Assembly (NCBI GenBank): GCA_044226525.1
Contig: JBGAGV010000037.1
Span: 13,005-77,004 of the forward strand
DNA: 64,000 nucleotides
DNA from: VFJQ01 sp044226525
Lineage (GTDB): Bacteria; Verrucomicrobiota; Verrucomicrobiia; Chthoniobacterales; Chthoniobacteraceae
Reading direction: 5' to 3'
A program made the position numbers and the translations under genes. Position 1 is the first letter of the stretch. Every line of letters starts with the position of its first letter. A model generated the notes under the pieces. The model ran no database searches, was not told the DNA's origin, and was given only the letters and a program-made list of their open reading frames with translations. Of this stretch, positions 63,201 through 63,384 are shown piece after piece.

Positions 63201-63357
63201 GATGCCTCCGATCCCGACGCCGGCGGTGCTCACGGTGCCGATCATTCCGGGCGCGGTTCCGCCTCCGCCGGCTACCGCCGCGCCTGTGGAGGAAGCTCTG
63301 TCACCCGCTACGCCTGAACCGGGCCTCTTCGCCCGCATCATGCGGAAGCTCTTTTAG
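27271..63357 (+). CDS. Giant (12,028 aa) LEPR-motif repetitive surface protein with RTX and beta-repeat arrays
   Basis: One frame of 36,087 bases without a stop. Parts in order (residues): 1-35 very basic tail; 36-50 export-type motif FEPRLMFDA; about 170-1380 RTX-like GGxGxD clusters mixed with flagellin-IN-like modules; about 1450-2320 mixed beta region; about 2320-5300 Gly/Ala-rich beta repeats with inserted YRFIG modules; about 5800-7900 haemagglutinin-like region with helical segments; 7951-8930 an array of about 46-aa units; about 9430-9800 Calx-beta-like domains; 10151-10990 fourteen GDNG units; then RTX motifs and a Pro-rich tail. I saw no cysteine. There is no hydrophobic signal peptide and no typical type I secretion C-terminus (it ends RIMRKLF). 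Probably a calcium-stiffened surface adhesin or matrix protein; function inferred only. Confidence 0.9.
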   Translation: MSFSPKKPKRPVQKKTKKAQPKSGKPAKPLEGRFALESFEPRLMFDAQPLATLSAGVLTLNTTDGSDSYVISRTGAGGGGSGDTVKIKNTVTGTEETYGASAGVTSIVIDGKKGNDTFDFSGGGLPVTVGVTVNGGDGSNTIVAQGTSNIWTLTGVGAGTVGTITFTSVTNLTGGSGDDTYVFSTGNLGSFFIDETAGGTDTLNFSASTAGITINLAKTAEQTVNSNLTLSLSAPDVIENVVGTAQADTITGNALDNVITGGAGNDTLAGDAGDDTYVVDSNSWGTDTITEEDGSDAIDFTAVSNDVTVAQQADGTFLLSNSTSSITFDAVENLSGGTGVNSIDYSLATKGVVVNLGSGLSSDFTSLSGFSNITGSGFDDTLIGDDSANTIKGGAGDDVIAGNGGADSIDGGTGTDRLFESRDVDFTLTNTSLSDGTDTDTLTSIEAATLIGGASANTIDASAFTGNVTLDGGSIIQLSLINGGIGLRTTDLEQVDLLGHEATVLLSSLNQGGGVRYVAGKDFRITLTDGTTIDVDFSASVTTLKGAIDTILAAANAVENGRLKVSVDPDTSNSLLLEDTKELGGDIKVTALNSSNTALDLGILGEGSGGILAGNSISDISADLRVTLADGTRLDFDLSGITTLNDLLDKLNNEDSRFTVRINSAGTGLNLRDTSGGAGAFTAVSLNGSFAATDLGVTAAGAGGLITGTSIVGSGNFRLDGRLDNDTLTGGSGDDFFIGAGGSDTIVGGGGTDTIIAQRDTNFTLTDTTLTYGSGDLVSISGIEKARLTGGDSANTIDASAFTLGSVTLLGLAGNDILKGGSGDDILSGGLGLDTLDGGGGTNTALEQGARALIVGTTASSTLDLAEGLNEVVSVAFTGTVTGGTFKLTYNGESTDSLAYNATYQDVQSALERLKSIGDGDVSVTQAQAGDPWIITFRGKSGGKDQPNITAASINLTGGGTVAATVTTTGTTILNSLTNIQQADIYGSLGSDELDASGFGGTVTFRGGAGDDVLIGTANADILEGGDGDDRITGGEGNDTIDAGLGLDTLVESNDVNFTLTNTTLTVSGSVSETDTISGFEFAELTGGAGANTINVAAFTGLSPDTPVAWLNGGLGLGATDGTIANLSGVTKTTLLSALNRGAGVRVVSGADFNIKLRNGTTVAIDLGTAATLDDLFAKIHAQAPTVTASMDSTGTSIKLVDSGSGSGNLQVTTVGFSNTAADLGILGTGSGGTLVGNPLTDGASDILITLTDGKKVYVDLSDVETLQDVFDAIEAADARLTAGLNAARSAIVIVDSTSGASSLAIAARNGSTAGTSLGIIGSAPGANKTTLTGSVIAIAQTILDGAGGNDTITGSAGSDRITGGLGTDTLDGGGGTDTLVEQRDADLTLTNSALEVGATNEDTISNFEAAELTGGTGVNTLDATAFGGAVILSTGGGLDILKGSTTGNTEYRIDITGLTAPTSANDPTHQVAITVGGGSTESSIVIDHPADSVTQSDLWWTKITGNTAKTDYKLTKRNASLDVGHSTDQKLTLTTDLIFNGRNITLEAGTVEIIGKTLDTSSTSGNGGKISILGKHILIDGGAILKSTTTSSGSSAGEIEISAVEDRGQITALGFANVDLLDTDINIGAATISGGDISITGTADSSAFLKEEDFGKKPFISLFGSELLGGIIKSLEGLALGAAVSYSRSTTHINIGTSDTTATVINADNLTVEATATVDVGAAPLPFNVAVAVGIARTAATINVGNATINTSNDLIIHSTVENTLGVEAGAENLRYQLPVFALGISVIDSDSTATISPKANLTVGRDLYIQAETTDTNENTAEATVDSKGPFGAAIAISVEHGDTLAALDGTATVTRNINVTAKAATEDSALSASAAVGEDEEESVRDDVLEVVEGASNEGTSAAEGTAPIAQSIFDKVLGDKLGDLVKDKFGSSDKNVTRKTWQGAIGVGVVEDVNNATARIGDGVLGDSAHAAVVKAEGFINVTASVENTPDMTVTASTSFDAEAADKAALEDPAEGEPKVTGEVKDGVSIAVGVGGYHDSADAHVAGNAKVDAKGAIGIDAQTTNEFDPEDTFGSNLATPFKDIESTYKTSDGDQTLNGDDTVEVPANYGGTDKAKTVYKYIGLDGYQTDLSTEDYTDDSRWEERNVGTETTFGFISTLTGYLDDNLGLDSQLANSWTQSTAEGQKRASVAGAVNVWMLDHNATARIENGAQINQTVAYQTTDQEVTVNAASQNDTIDLGGNFKTIGFGDLADKEWKKNLKEFSPLGSNTEDGKGAVGATALLYFYSNNVAAQIQDGVFLQASQLDVTAANGVFGVTVGASGGAAKENAFTGVGLYNGITNTTIASIGGRSTLNIGGDVTISAEDTSYAITVAGSLGKAGKVGVGASAAINDISRSTLAFIGNSLGNTTLGANGSMTVDGAVSLSAANDGFFGTFAVAGAKATNAKVPEENEPAQRTAVAGAVGLALNLMTDSTQAYIYHATVDATGDVTLSATNGSIVEAFAIGGAMATGNVNSVALAGAAAVNKVDNQTKAFIKDSNDLDTADQRGITSSGGSVTLDATDSTQAFVQAGAVSIAWGQTAENSTSTRTLSIGASVALNLIGDGSGSVVETSIANSKVTADGDVVANASVDGKFHALAVGGSVSAAQGGAVSGTSLAGAAAGAYSSNTVTTTIQSYISGASTVTTGTTGKLTLTAKDLTKLLRADAFGLAVAYAASMKTGSSTGALAIGVGVGRNKLKNTIQAFISNSTVDAGGNIDLEADSQADVSTLGVGVAASVARGTGSTGALAGAGSAALNEIDNTIATYIANSGGTKHVNSTSGSITLNANDDTDVTGVAGTIAFALGLKNAGSGGTAAVAAGVAVVLNDIGSNGGSSVKSYIDNSEVTAATTLSMTAQTTSSIFAIAAGGSGAVAGSTSGTGVTGALAGAGVGTSNTIKQTISTAITGDSIVTATAGAATLRATDSSEIKADAGAVAVAVAASTSGGTAVSGSVGVAVALNTIQNTVSAYVDAASLSGKSITIKAESKKDPTSSSDYRIDALAFSAAGSGAVSTGGSGATGALAGAGSGARNQIDNTIAAYIKNSNGAKSVETTAGGLTITAADDSSIRSDTGGFALALSASLGSGSAGAASIGASISKNDIGTGSGQSVLAYIDNSVVNVAGPLSVTAGTTAVIDALALAGSAAVGVSSSSGSAGALAGAGVGTLNTITQNVHASIGNDSDVTVDNGGAGLPGNVTVSATDDSEIDSEAIAIAVGVGASASGSAGALAIGFSGAFNKINNDVLAEIDQASLSAAAGNVSLTASSDGSITTLAVAASAAVGASSQNALALSGGGAVAMNTILGDTNAVISDSSVDSGGSVSLLSQRNAAIDAVVPAVALGIGAGGSNSGAAAIGISVARNFIGWDPSSSSVTATYDSTHAPLTTLAKGDKIRIVGGPLGGDIYEYIGTTLTDGDPNTTGNQTIDLSVQSYNDTSAWKLVNANSAPSQVLAYLDNSAVNATGALTIDARGDATIDAVVIAASAALSGGGTTGVGVSGAGVYAENKINSDVEAFINGDGSDTATDGVNAGSAFISATDSSSIDAIAGAAALAGSVGGTTGVAVSIGLSMAFNEISGNTAAFIANADQGVTTTTGGLQISALSQGRHLFDFTSTTLTAANLDDAAKADQNDPGTTTVNEATVDAAADKAILATLRGIFSTNGTTLPTVDTVGTDAMLGFDAGKATPAEILNTNQIRFGGAHGYETGDKILYTNTGTAITGLASGTYYYVIKVSDTVIKLATTEGNATSGTAIPTLAAPSGGLSAQSFRKMWDLREGTTVKAANGNVYRFIGTDRSDANLSTENYASTTDWAQVEKLKLSILVAGQSWSLVAPDGESYVITKTSTGFSVSQNSINALSAAASLAASFGGTTGVAVSGAGAVSQNVILTKTNAYGDNSIIVSADDVTLSAGSDSTISSAVVAASAAIGGGGTTGVGASIGIAVARNFIGWTPDATTETPAEVRAYLKNSSVNATDDLSQTALANQTISSLVIAGSAAVAAGGTAGVGVSGSGVYAENKIGVDVAAFIDGDRGTGTAGISADSITLDAEDTSTIDALAGAASLAASLGGTAGVSVSIGVSLARNTITSDVNAYIANADGLSANGTDLGVVATGSGGITISASENASISAVSAAASLAAGFGGTAGVAVSGAGADAKNVILTGTNAYVTASNVTSAGTMDLTATNAAKIDADIIAASFAATIGGTAGVGASIGVAIAHNFIGYSDDGSTRQPATVQAYIQNAVIDSTGKLTLLANDTASIQSNVFAGAAALAGGGVAGVGAAGAGASAENRVAVLAKAYIDGDSTAGVTPTGVKASAMEIQATDSSAITTFTGAASIAAALGGVAGVAASVGVGLARNVISNEVAAYAQNLSHAGLITTDTADGDIVLLANSNATITSTAAAASLAVALGGIGAVSVSGAGADAKNVILTKTNAFISGSTITSADDVSVQALQGSTINATVATAALSAAIGGAAGVGASIGASLARNYIGYSEDGSTQVPAEVRAYVLNSSIDARGKLTESALSTSTIKSTVVSGSVAVAGAAGAGVGAAGAGSSTENKVATSIKAYIDGVGSTGIAATDVALTAQDQSTIEAKAGAASIAGSFGAAGVSVSIGVGLARNTIANDVAAYITNAPGSGSVAGVSTEPRLSTVQTSATVRVGDRVRLADNYAAPTYNTTLSGGTKSVSLVAGNTVSLDAAYGVANFQATTTGTPPVNTRTVAYGNFVQVNSGSVYRFIGGTGTTQTFDINAENYSDTARWVQVGGTAGATYVYVGTSGTLDISRQDYTSANWKKVGGTGGGIYEFIGTAGTLNLGREDYSDTNRWTLVTAGDIAVTAMEKATIKGTATAASLAVAGGLAGVAISGAGANAENIITNSTQAYTQSSTLSSGRDLKLTATDQSTINALIVSVAAAAAGGAVGVGAAIGSSTAQNTIGYASDGVTLQPSQVRAYINNSQVGTRGTVGLLADETATITANVDAGSVALAGGGVAVAASGAGVDVKNKIAIAVDTHISNTTGTGITTKGGDVTLTSRDTSTITATGLAASLSGAVGVVGSGAAAIGVALSTNTITNTVDAYLANSTLNTTSGGLRIAATENATVTGSSMAAAVAASYGVGAAFSGGGANAIATITDTTRAFTDLSTLNLGGNLDVNATNTSTASAQVLATAASYGLISAAASGALANAIVLPQVAAYVKDTNVAAYDVTITGRAIPKAFANAAGLSVSSGAAMGVSSATSTIGQQGTNPTVLTYIGGASRTITANNLTVSALESLPAAGDTAYAKAQGAAGGLLIGVDATITTVSTTYDVRSYVAGGTTLNIQNAASVLANTNSKQEAISSSAALGLIAVGATKADATSNTKTNASLGDNVKVTAGTLTVSATGGDDNYAETTAGAGGVVGVAAAAPTTSSTSVTNASIGAGNTTNAINLTRGVGLFNLTAQHTSTFNTRVITDSFGFLSGAGAVASNVVNSTVNAATANNAVVNARGIDISAENRTEKPALTGGADNVKATTGGLAAAAGATSTSTLTLNTNVNIGNGSKLEVTGPVSNSHVFKLRALNTINGVDSLTFTTGGALSGAGADLTFRTALDRATVTIGAGASLLSSGALDLSARGTGNVKGTISAETYGAATVATGTSTVDIRPDNRIVIMPGVGTYLRAYGDLNLTAGRSYDSDLVVSTDKYNVESRWDGVAGSAIPISDIDANAFLFTANSISVGADALLQSARQATLYAAKETTATVLGKAKATSWISAVGDLLSGNNQDAYSGHSLAESQGLVTVNGTVETGITRHQTLTLTGWNDVTGEITAYSADAGITFKTKLKQLQSNLVQELRQDEATLAQFGHSNATLAAYYTGEIARIKAELDASGQSRQVERVDANGQGTGVFDTVYPSREVLAVVVDQINAQPGRIEVNTDQLTGTGKFIAPGDVTVSITNATPFFLDLKGINIPAVAQGLYYNGSLVTQNSDIAATNQTNADTDNSFGYSGVDPTAVAQPANFSQVPALVSGSNAPLIEVKNTFNINTVTLSDGSKYPWPDITILGPADGGSGIYNDLGDVVLQVPPAGSGNINILGAIRSKNLTVIAGGDVYVTGLSAFSVGGEAASLLGPATTGTYNAGAATAPGVVAADPSSAAFQAALGNTTGLFFSLTSLRDFDTLLSRFTSPIAGDYLSPYLWNQIPSDTRTLLQDTTRSTYQREAGMVRALNDIALGTSLWNLLPTGNGTAIPFILPSGLIFSGFNISDATKTTGASNPTGMALIALNHRLLQEAYSTALEQGSTPYNIFGDRIHIEAEYLNINGTIQSGRDSYALTINDASLTEANSLMAAGQAGKIYLDQTSSRNPGFSVYYNSFEGRFEVDEIKASGGQVELLGKVLNTGTGEIRVLGGYATVAINNTTAKNVMLNRLDLSQRGAGTLLIVDKASGSPVLGPGLSKDAVATTGTAASRNYTSLYQWNPTGVTLTTNGSSDAVAAHEGTVAQLTGYNSSYQPGGTWRYAWTTVVDQNLIKRKHTESGSWAGFIPDVFQDENISWDSIEVRGTPHYSGSGPFFYEFTDTATDPSGATSATDDYNYKLTTITTSSGPVQNVYHDDYWTWYGSHVYVNDYQQISGQEVDHTHSVNATRPISIKFIGSTVGELTVNSNSGGSVILNGPLLNPSGLTSVATTGSITSIGDAYLSGSLVRLNAGTGIGTASSPIRTDVADIAYKFDSALAGASLLNTPEFNYASSIGTKALVKYNTVRLIDSYDSTKGKPGSVYRYVGGNASLDLSTQNYFDVTKWQEVAPTTQDVVKVADKFYRYIGAPASITLSTATFTDTTKWVEVIERPSLSATTTTGSVAIYEIAGDLPVNTIRASNGGDVTVTVASGALTVARDNATQYSSGSIVGGRLNVTALGGGVGESTAHPLMINSGLGSGSMSSGVLDVTLNAMGDVFISEIEGDLLLNQLITTGKAWINVWEGSLIDANTVKIRDERTYNQLKSGLWGDLQLTNYTKDTSGNSVYTGAAENKILETIATFEAGKQAEYAAYWQFAANYDGTKVKLSATELAAYQDYFAAQGKTPAEITAAIDTIETARTTQYFVLQEQFTTYFADRGMTFPTSFDPAFVYTATTAKKNDIRASVKVWTEDELLSLIGSGLLKTVTSTRADTEAANIVATDVTIVDDIGSVGRSAGTLPITIDGHTFTEAERVAIAAAERTDITYVGGATISATVNFVAASGGNPAKIVRSNGTSWTGLSVGMGIRLTGVSLNANRDESFYTIAAISGDTITLASGDNVLNESNRSMTVLPIVLDPLFAAQGTASNVEVTFTYQGYNASGQRLGDTITRTSGSWTTDGYVAGSLVRVSGATANATDDAEYFTVASVSADGTELILNPRDRVVTESTATTLAFTRGVKPTITSILIAQRDDVNFKASGNITISAGGNVLIGSAPYKGQEAPMNILRVASGLASTPANEIRIKSSESIVNKAASGQPAVVGGDLILESGLGSIGSYLSPFLTDLLDGKTLTARATGDIYVFEHSDDLAGDMYLESAYSQSGTVHLEADGSILDATNNGLVKIKAGRIELKAGNAIGSADTNGIPDYIEVDLADPGTLTAVADGNIWIAETAGNLNVRAVLSVNGDVDLVAPVSILDAADVADSTDPDFYSPTGTSTDVTTGVRPAANILGNKIKLTATLGSIGALDNPLEIDSAYSTSGSSSTLTAVSGDNAFVEETSGDLYLKTVQVGDGLTAFVTNPVGSIYNGNVGFDNVVSGKLWLFAANNIGTSQNPIATRVGNVKGLATSGNVFVENTGAVTVGGVTGGGADASAAGIKAGGEVRLVAHSPIVVGLDILSASNIVLISNDNAILLPDVIRILPGVKLKTTTAGSGDISLLSGDDIIIDANASLDAAGAVVLTSDYNKADVGLASITIDKAAIKAATSITANSTAEFLAKNGTSLTAGTNISITTSGVGSAITVDASTLDATGSISLSAGGNVSALAAAQLLADTNITIQALNAGSTVKVDASTLNAGGSISSTSAGKFDALAASSLTTGSGDIAITTTEAAATITVSASTLDADKKVVVQSVAGFSALAASNLAAGTDISLKTTGVGSAITVDASTLDATGSINANAGGNVSALAAAQLLADANITIQALNTGSTVKVDASTLNAGGSISATSAGEFDALAGSSLTAGSGDIAITTTEAAATITVSASTIDADKKVTAQSAAAFNALAVSTIAAGTDISITTTDAGSAITVNASTLDATGSINASAGGNVSAIAGAKWQADQDIVIEALSAGSTVTVNASTLDAGGSISSTSAGKFDELALSKLTAVAGNITIQTNEAGAAITVDHSTIDAGGSVTATAGGAITTNAATIGADGSIGATAGGNVSATAGTSWTAGVDLTIQALQPASTVTVNASTLDAGGSISSTSTGKFDALAASTLVAHAGSIAIKTNEAGAAITVDHSTIDAGTSVTATAGGTMTLNVSTVDAGTKVTAQSAGEFDALAGSTVTAGTDLSVTTTEVGSAIKVDASTLEAGGSISATAGGNLSATAATKWTADGDITIQALNAGSTVTVNASTVDAVGSLSSISGGKFEELAASTVKARNGSISITTNDVGAGVKVDTSTVGAGTSLTVNSGGDVAILANTGVTAGTDITINADQPTSTITVDHSTVDAGGKITTHSAGKVDVNTASVTAAGNVSITTTDTGAGIDLTTATVDAGGSITTNSKGAFNATVTTSVTADDSISITTNDVGAGVKADASTVGAGTSLTVNSGGSVNVLASSNVTAGTDITIQALNAGSTVTVNASTVDAVGSLSSISGGKFEELAASTVKARNGSISITTTDIGAAITVDHSLMDAGGSIAATAGGDFNALAAASVKAGADITVKAENPGASIHVNASTLRAQSNLTAKAGLDLDAFAVAKLTAVTGNIAITAGRNVTQSSDSEFIAGTNITIDAGFTGSTAINLHGLSQSNSRIEIRGDFGPDTIYSNGTLQTTTMFIDGQGGDDTITLEGTLITASSEVRGSGGNDFITLRPASITGHFTVLGGDGTDLLQVDRLPSLTTQHDRGTGTLVRDTVDLDGGALADNYLIYTTGNSDVRINVHDTGALGDGADILTINGVTGGAANQDDVFLLRAEFIAHLQPLTPDGVDFAASYERINYDTTVNVLRVNGREGDDRFYSDDNSAITTLDGGAGKDTFQIGQMFGLDRVAPNVAAGDEIATVETTAGFLSRGISFATTIYGGDDNDRFTVYSNQAPLKLFGEDGNDNFQIRAFVLKNSSGVTTSDTLVGGGSGDDNVEYNLNAPVSIDGGAGVDTVSVIGTEANDNFVITKDGVLGAGLNVSFTTVENLEVDGMEGDDHFFILSTDPAVVTTIIGGLGNDTFDVGGDVTSRIVAESVEGTSSYINHTVNSADPAYNGIFAAGVQLNAATGRTGTVILSKRSTTLGEDSVAASAQDSFTMKFAVPAPATPTTVYITVSAALSPYQDGLAGGESVEISTDGINFFNSMVLTFDSTQGGALAWNREQTIYVRAAHDTAAEGERTVVISASTESADPAFNRLNVSNFEAKVIDDDKAGVFVQETVPGAPVVEGDAQGVVHNVVLTKAPKLGEIVKVKLGFDATQLIAAAAYGLQAGRFDSATNTITFDSTNWNQPFGVRLTAVDDNTVENPLVKSITHTIASTDPTGFYAGFTGVPQINLTLRDNDIGGVIVTPSGDGTVVSATQSDTYTLQLTKAPTAPVKVNILLDGNELVSAFDSGDTRFHAAAGTEPAHVEFDASNWNIPFTVKVDINPGAVPPVGQPQAQFAAQAHIVSGIAGPLFLEGGVIPGKDRTLRLPVTLPTENRTPGTPVVAGDPNAPQVDRLNVFNDGSVADDIGHLGTAVNASGLAAIYEVPTATMAAQLAEFTKVDGLGMGNGLSIDFGTPGIPDVRTFDGGFTYHSLEIVKVLLGAGNDQFTVSSTPAGSITAIHGGGNSLVNGVVGGDTITVTGGGGFNSPLVIYGDTSQDGSDYAGNLGKSALARPFVYSGNDVVDASSTTEGIVIYGGAGDDTITGGSGNDQLAGGSGNDAIHGGAGSDHIYGDSGFNVDLAARALTVPVSNSSLAPDSDALDTGDDVIYGDEGLNAIFGDHGIISQATGTERLTNTGNITKIETARSADGGDDTITGGSVTDYILGGEGGDTIHGLGGKNVVIGDNGVIDMLFSDSDLATIDQIRSVDAINGGDDHIDTGADNDFVIGGSGSDLIVVSDGKNMVIGDNGEITMPGAVIASIESTDPSLGGDDTISTGVNDDFVIGGAGADTIDVFGGTNVVIGDNGVIDLLLNDSDATTIDQIRSTDAANGDDDKITSGGGVDYVIGGSGFDTITVSDGRNTVIGDNGAIDLKAGAVTKVSSTDPGVGGDDTISTGVNDDLVIGGVGADTIDVFGGINVVVGDNGVIDLLQDADASTIDQIRSTDVANGGNDKITSGGGVDYVIGGSGSDTITTSDGRNTIIGDNGVIDLVAGAVTKVSSADPSVGGNDIISTGADDDLVIAGVGADKVDAFGGTNVIVGDNGVIDMLLNDSNSANIDQVRSTDVAQGGDDTITSGGGVDWVIGGSGADTITVGDGQNTALGDNGIIDLTNGVVTKVTSTDPSVGGDDTITSGVNDDLVIGGVGADTIKASDGNNILLGDNAVVDLTATGTAPFTVDQIRTTDVSQGGNDRIESGSGTDFVLGGSGADTILAGGGKNVVFGDNGTVDVETSGNGLATITKLTSTDPNVGGDDTIDTGSNDDVIIGGVGADTITAGDGSNVVVGDNAVIDMLLHDSNATTIDQVRTTDVADGGDDQITTGSGADIVLGGSGADTIAVGDGKNVIFGDNGIVDMVGGGNSPATIAKVFTTDVTVGGDDRITSGTGTDVVLGGVGADNISSGGGEDVILGDNGFVDTVVNDSNTATIDQIRTTDPTVGGGDTINAGDGDNIVFGGTGGDQITSGVGSDILLGDHGFWSSLLPANQRYQSIFITVADGAGNDEIHAGAGDDFVLGQQGNDLIFGGAGQDDIVGGHNVLYGADGDDVIDGGDEPEATAGDGADVVLGDNGQIFRSIVSGNPETWKTYTGVFSGLVFRDVVRFDNVDRVGGDDTIYGDDGQDMLYGQRGDDTIYGNDGDDELIGGLGNDTLSGGAGRDVVLGDEGLIVRTFNADGTPHLNSDGSWHRDLLLEDYGTITGVLSIADSRVVTNDPAITERLFNADLVIAGGAFNGSTKVQTTTKAWDTSLTFVDLVAANNDIIDGGDGDDVVFGQRGDDRMLGGGGNDLMVGDSMTNALTAETDLPKVLTVLRLFSPDHRPDGNALTAPDGDTVNPDAPFVLPDNGVVIRPDVTLTPQELASGTPQYPIDRNLVPSLTPYISDGLQRAANPSITVVPYMAFVPDVVHHVDALPGNDRFNVDANGAPVNDPGHDIIFGDNATFFAPIVSGFAAIDNAVSANTTELTGALKAFHFAGLDYDQYLHTHNGGAGAAGESVNVKVGNDIIFSGDGDDVIFGDDGRMMVPTLVGLPVSSANIAQTAVRYYDYLRDFQQVTVDLEFAVLEGHAQILNKMVADAKAADPVGPLPNVTLPDPHYHTLSIGNDKIDAGAGGDTVIGDAGTVLAPFITSEQFNNGGKDVTTLPKGVIRATNQALAAEAKVRDKALALGIKTHHLKPEKDNVNKHFPKAEDMRRIAPNYEFAIEIGNDLIAGGSGDDMLIGDTGVMYLPAVFDNAANRARTDLSIESELNRITAGMAGYIGQGGGSLLKTAYGQVARPTYQERGGRLRISVHTEGNDTIDAGSGDDLVTGDHAALSLPFVAKVDASQAGVFTGRLDVKGLIKNFGHALPGESLTRGVIVHSSNTAAGSNPQWQGTQGHDTEIGGDGADVLFGSTDDILTDNSGVNFVDNDPRQRSTPRLRDATDYQLSPTIRSYLQTLAGAATGIKVNFGKDAQIGAPVHEPQAAVDFVLDPTATGPAPVLPAHATMPPIPTPAVLTVPIIPGAVPPPPATAAPVEEALSPATPEPGLFARIMRKLF
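27376..27420 (+). other. N-terminal LEPR-type export motif of the giant protein
   Basis: Residues 36-50 read LESFEPRLMFDAQPL after a 35-residue lysine-rich tail. This matches the LEPR-XLL / LEPRxMFDA type of N-terminal motif seen on very large repetitive bacterial proteins. The partial gene at the right edge carries the aligned motif IECLETRIAPAS. Confidence 0.7.
28830..29400 (+). repeat. Flagellin-IN-like modules, pair 1
   Basis: Two tandem modules of the form (hydrophobic)TLxDGTxxxxDLSxxxTLxDxxDxI, for example VTLADGTRLDFDLSGITTLN, each followed by a strand such as LNLRDTSGG. This resembles the IN motif of flagellin and hook-cap proteins. Confidence 0.55.
29880..30170 (+). other. GTFxLTYNG / VQSALERL domain of the giant protein
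   Basis: A compact domain containing TVTGGTFKLTYNGESTDSLA, then YQDVQSALERLKSIGDGDVS and WIITFRGKSGGKDQP. The pattern (strand, then VxxALExLxxIGxGxVxV, then VTFxGxxxGxD) recurs in giant surface proteins. I know no function for it. Confidence 0.55.
30718..31290 (+). repeat. Flagellin-IN-like modules, pair 2
   Basis: Two further modules: DFNIKLRNGTTVAIDLGTAA followed by TLDDLFAKI, and ILITLTDGKKVYVDLSDVET followed by LQDVFDAIEAADARL. Both are followed by DLGILG or SLGIIG segments, as after pair 1 (DLGILGEG, DLGVTAAG), so the four modules are paralogous. Confidence 0.55.
33631..33720 (+). repeat. YRFIG module, copy 1
   Basis: Residues 2121-2150: TVYKYIGLDGYQTDLSTEDY then TDDSRWEERN. The consensus over eight copies is [VI]Y.[FY][IV]G, a short variable loop, [LI]s.xx[NDS][YF]xDxxxWxxV. 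It interrupts the beta-repeat region. Confidence 0.7.
37591..37713 (+). repeat. YRFIG module, copy 2 (long loop)
   Basis: Residues 3441-3481: GDIYEYIGTTLTDGDPNTTG, then NQTIDLSVQSYNDTSAWKLV. The loop is about ten residues longer than in copy 1. It is preceded by KGDKIRIVGGPLGG, a short lead-in that recurs in altered form before other copies. Confidence 0.65.
38731..38829 (+). repeat. YRFIG module, copy 3
   Basis: Residues 3821-3853: NGNVYRFIGTDRSDANLSTE, then NYASTTDWAQVEK. The lead-in is REGTTVKAA. Confidence 0.65.
41560..41850 (+). repeat. YRFIG modules, copies 4-6 in tandem
   Basis: Residues 4764-4860 hold three modules back to back: GSVYRFIGG...YSDTARWVQV, ATYVYVGTSGTLDISRQDYT...NWKKV and GIYEFIGTAGTLNLGREDYS...RWTLV. 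Tandem copies imply internal duplication. The lead-in VRVGDRVRLADNYA occurs about 60 residues upstream. Confidence 0.75.
47590..47796 (+). repeat. YRFIG modules, copies 7-8 in tandem
   Basis: Residues 6774-6842: GSVYRYVGGNASLDLSTQNY...TKWQEV, then DKFYRYIGAPASITLSTATF...TKWVEV. They lie in the non-repetitive central region, outside the Gly/Ala array, so the module is mobile within the gene. Confidence 0.75.
48340..48770 (+). other. Helical insertion in the giant protein
   Basis: Roughly residues 7024-7166 look alpha-helical and aromatic-rich within an otherwise beta-rich chain: KQAEYAAYWQFAANYDGTKV, LSATELAAYQDYFAAQGKTP and IRASVKVWTEDELLSLIGSG. Similar YWQ-containing helical inserts occur in other haemagglutinin-type giants. 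It may be a bundle that interrupts the beta-helix. Function unknown. Confidence 0.5.
52932..53092 (+). repeat. 161-bp exact duplicate, copy A
   Basis: Identical base for base to 53622-53782. The offset is 690 bases, exactly five 138-base units, so the copy preserves repeat register. Confidence 0.9.
53622..53782 (+). repeat. 161-bp exact duplicate, copy B
   Basis: Second member of the pair with 52932-53092. Flanks diverge at once (gacgtaggc against gatatcggg downstream), which argues for unequal crossover or gene conversion rather than duplication of the whole array. Confidence 0.9.
55550..56620 (+). other. Calx-beta-like domains of the giant protein
   Basis: Three similar domains of about 110-120 residues. 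They share segments such as GGALAWNREQTIYVRAAHDT, TFDSTNWNQPFGVRLTAVDD and EFDASNWNIPFTVKVDINPG, with links VIDDDKAGVFV and LRDNDIGGVIVTP. The D-D/N-D-xxGV links and WN-x-x-x-x-V strands are typical of Calx-beta or similar calcium-binding beta-sandwiches. Confidence 0.6.
57721..60240 (+). repeat. Fourteen RTX-like GDNG units
   Basis: Residues 10151-10990: fourteen units of 57-62 residues, each starting GG(D/N)DxI, then VIGGxGADTI, then NVVIGDNGVID. Early units alternate: odd ones end TIDQIRSTD, even ones end AVTKVSSTDP, giving a 119-residue double unit. Aspartate- and glycine-dense loops suggest calcium binding. The last unit degenerates into LLGDHGFWSSLLPANQRYQS. Confidence 0.85.
60240..62960 (+). 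repeat. C-terminal RTX motifs with linkers
   Basis: Scattered RTX clusters (GGAGQDDIVGGHNVLYGADG, YGQRGDDTIYGNDGDDELIG, FGQRGDDRMLGGGGNDLMVG, DIIFSGDGDDVIFGDDGRMM) separated by 60-150 residues of non-repetitive, partly helical sequence. After this comes a Pro/Ala-rich tail ending FARIMRKLF. Confidence 0.7.
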
Positions 63358-63384
63358 TCCAGAGATCCGACCACCAACGTTTCC

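Noticed and set aside
27271..63357. Classification as an ordinary type I secreted RTX adhesin
   Set aside because: RTX motifs are present, but there is no typical C-terminal secretion signal and no ABC transporter or TolC gene nearby, while the N-terminus carries a LEPR-type motif.
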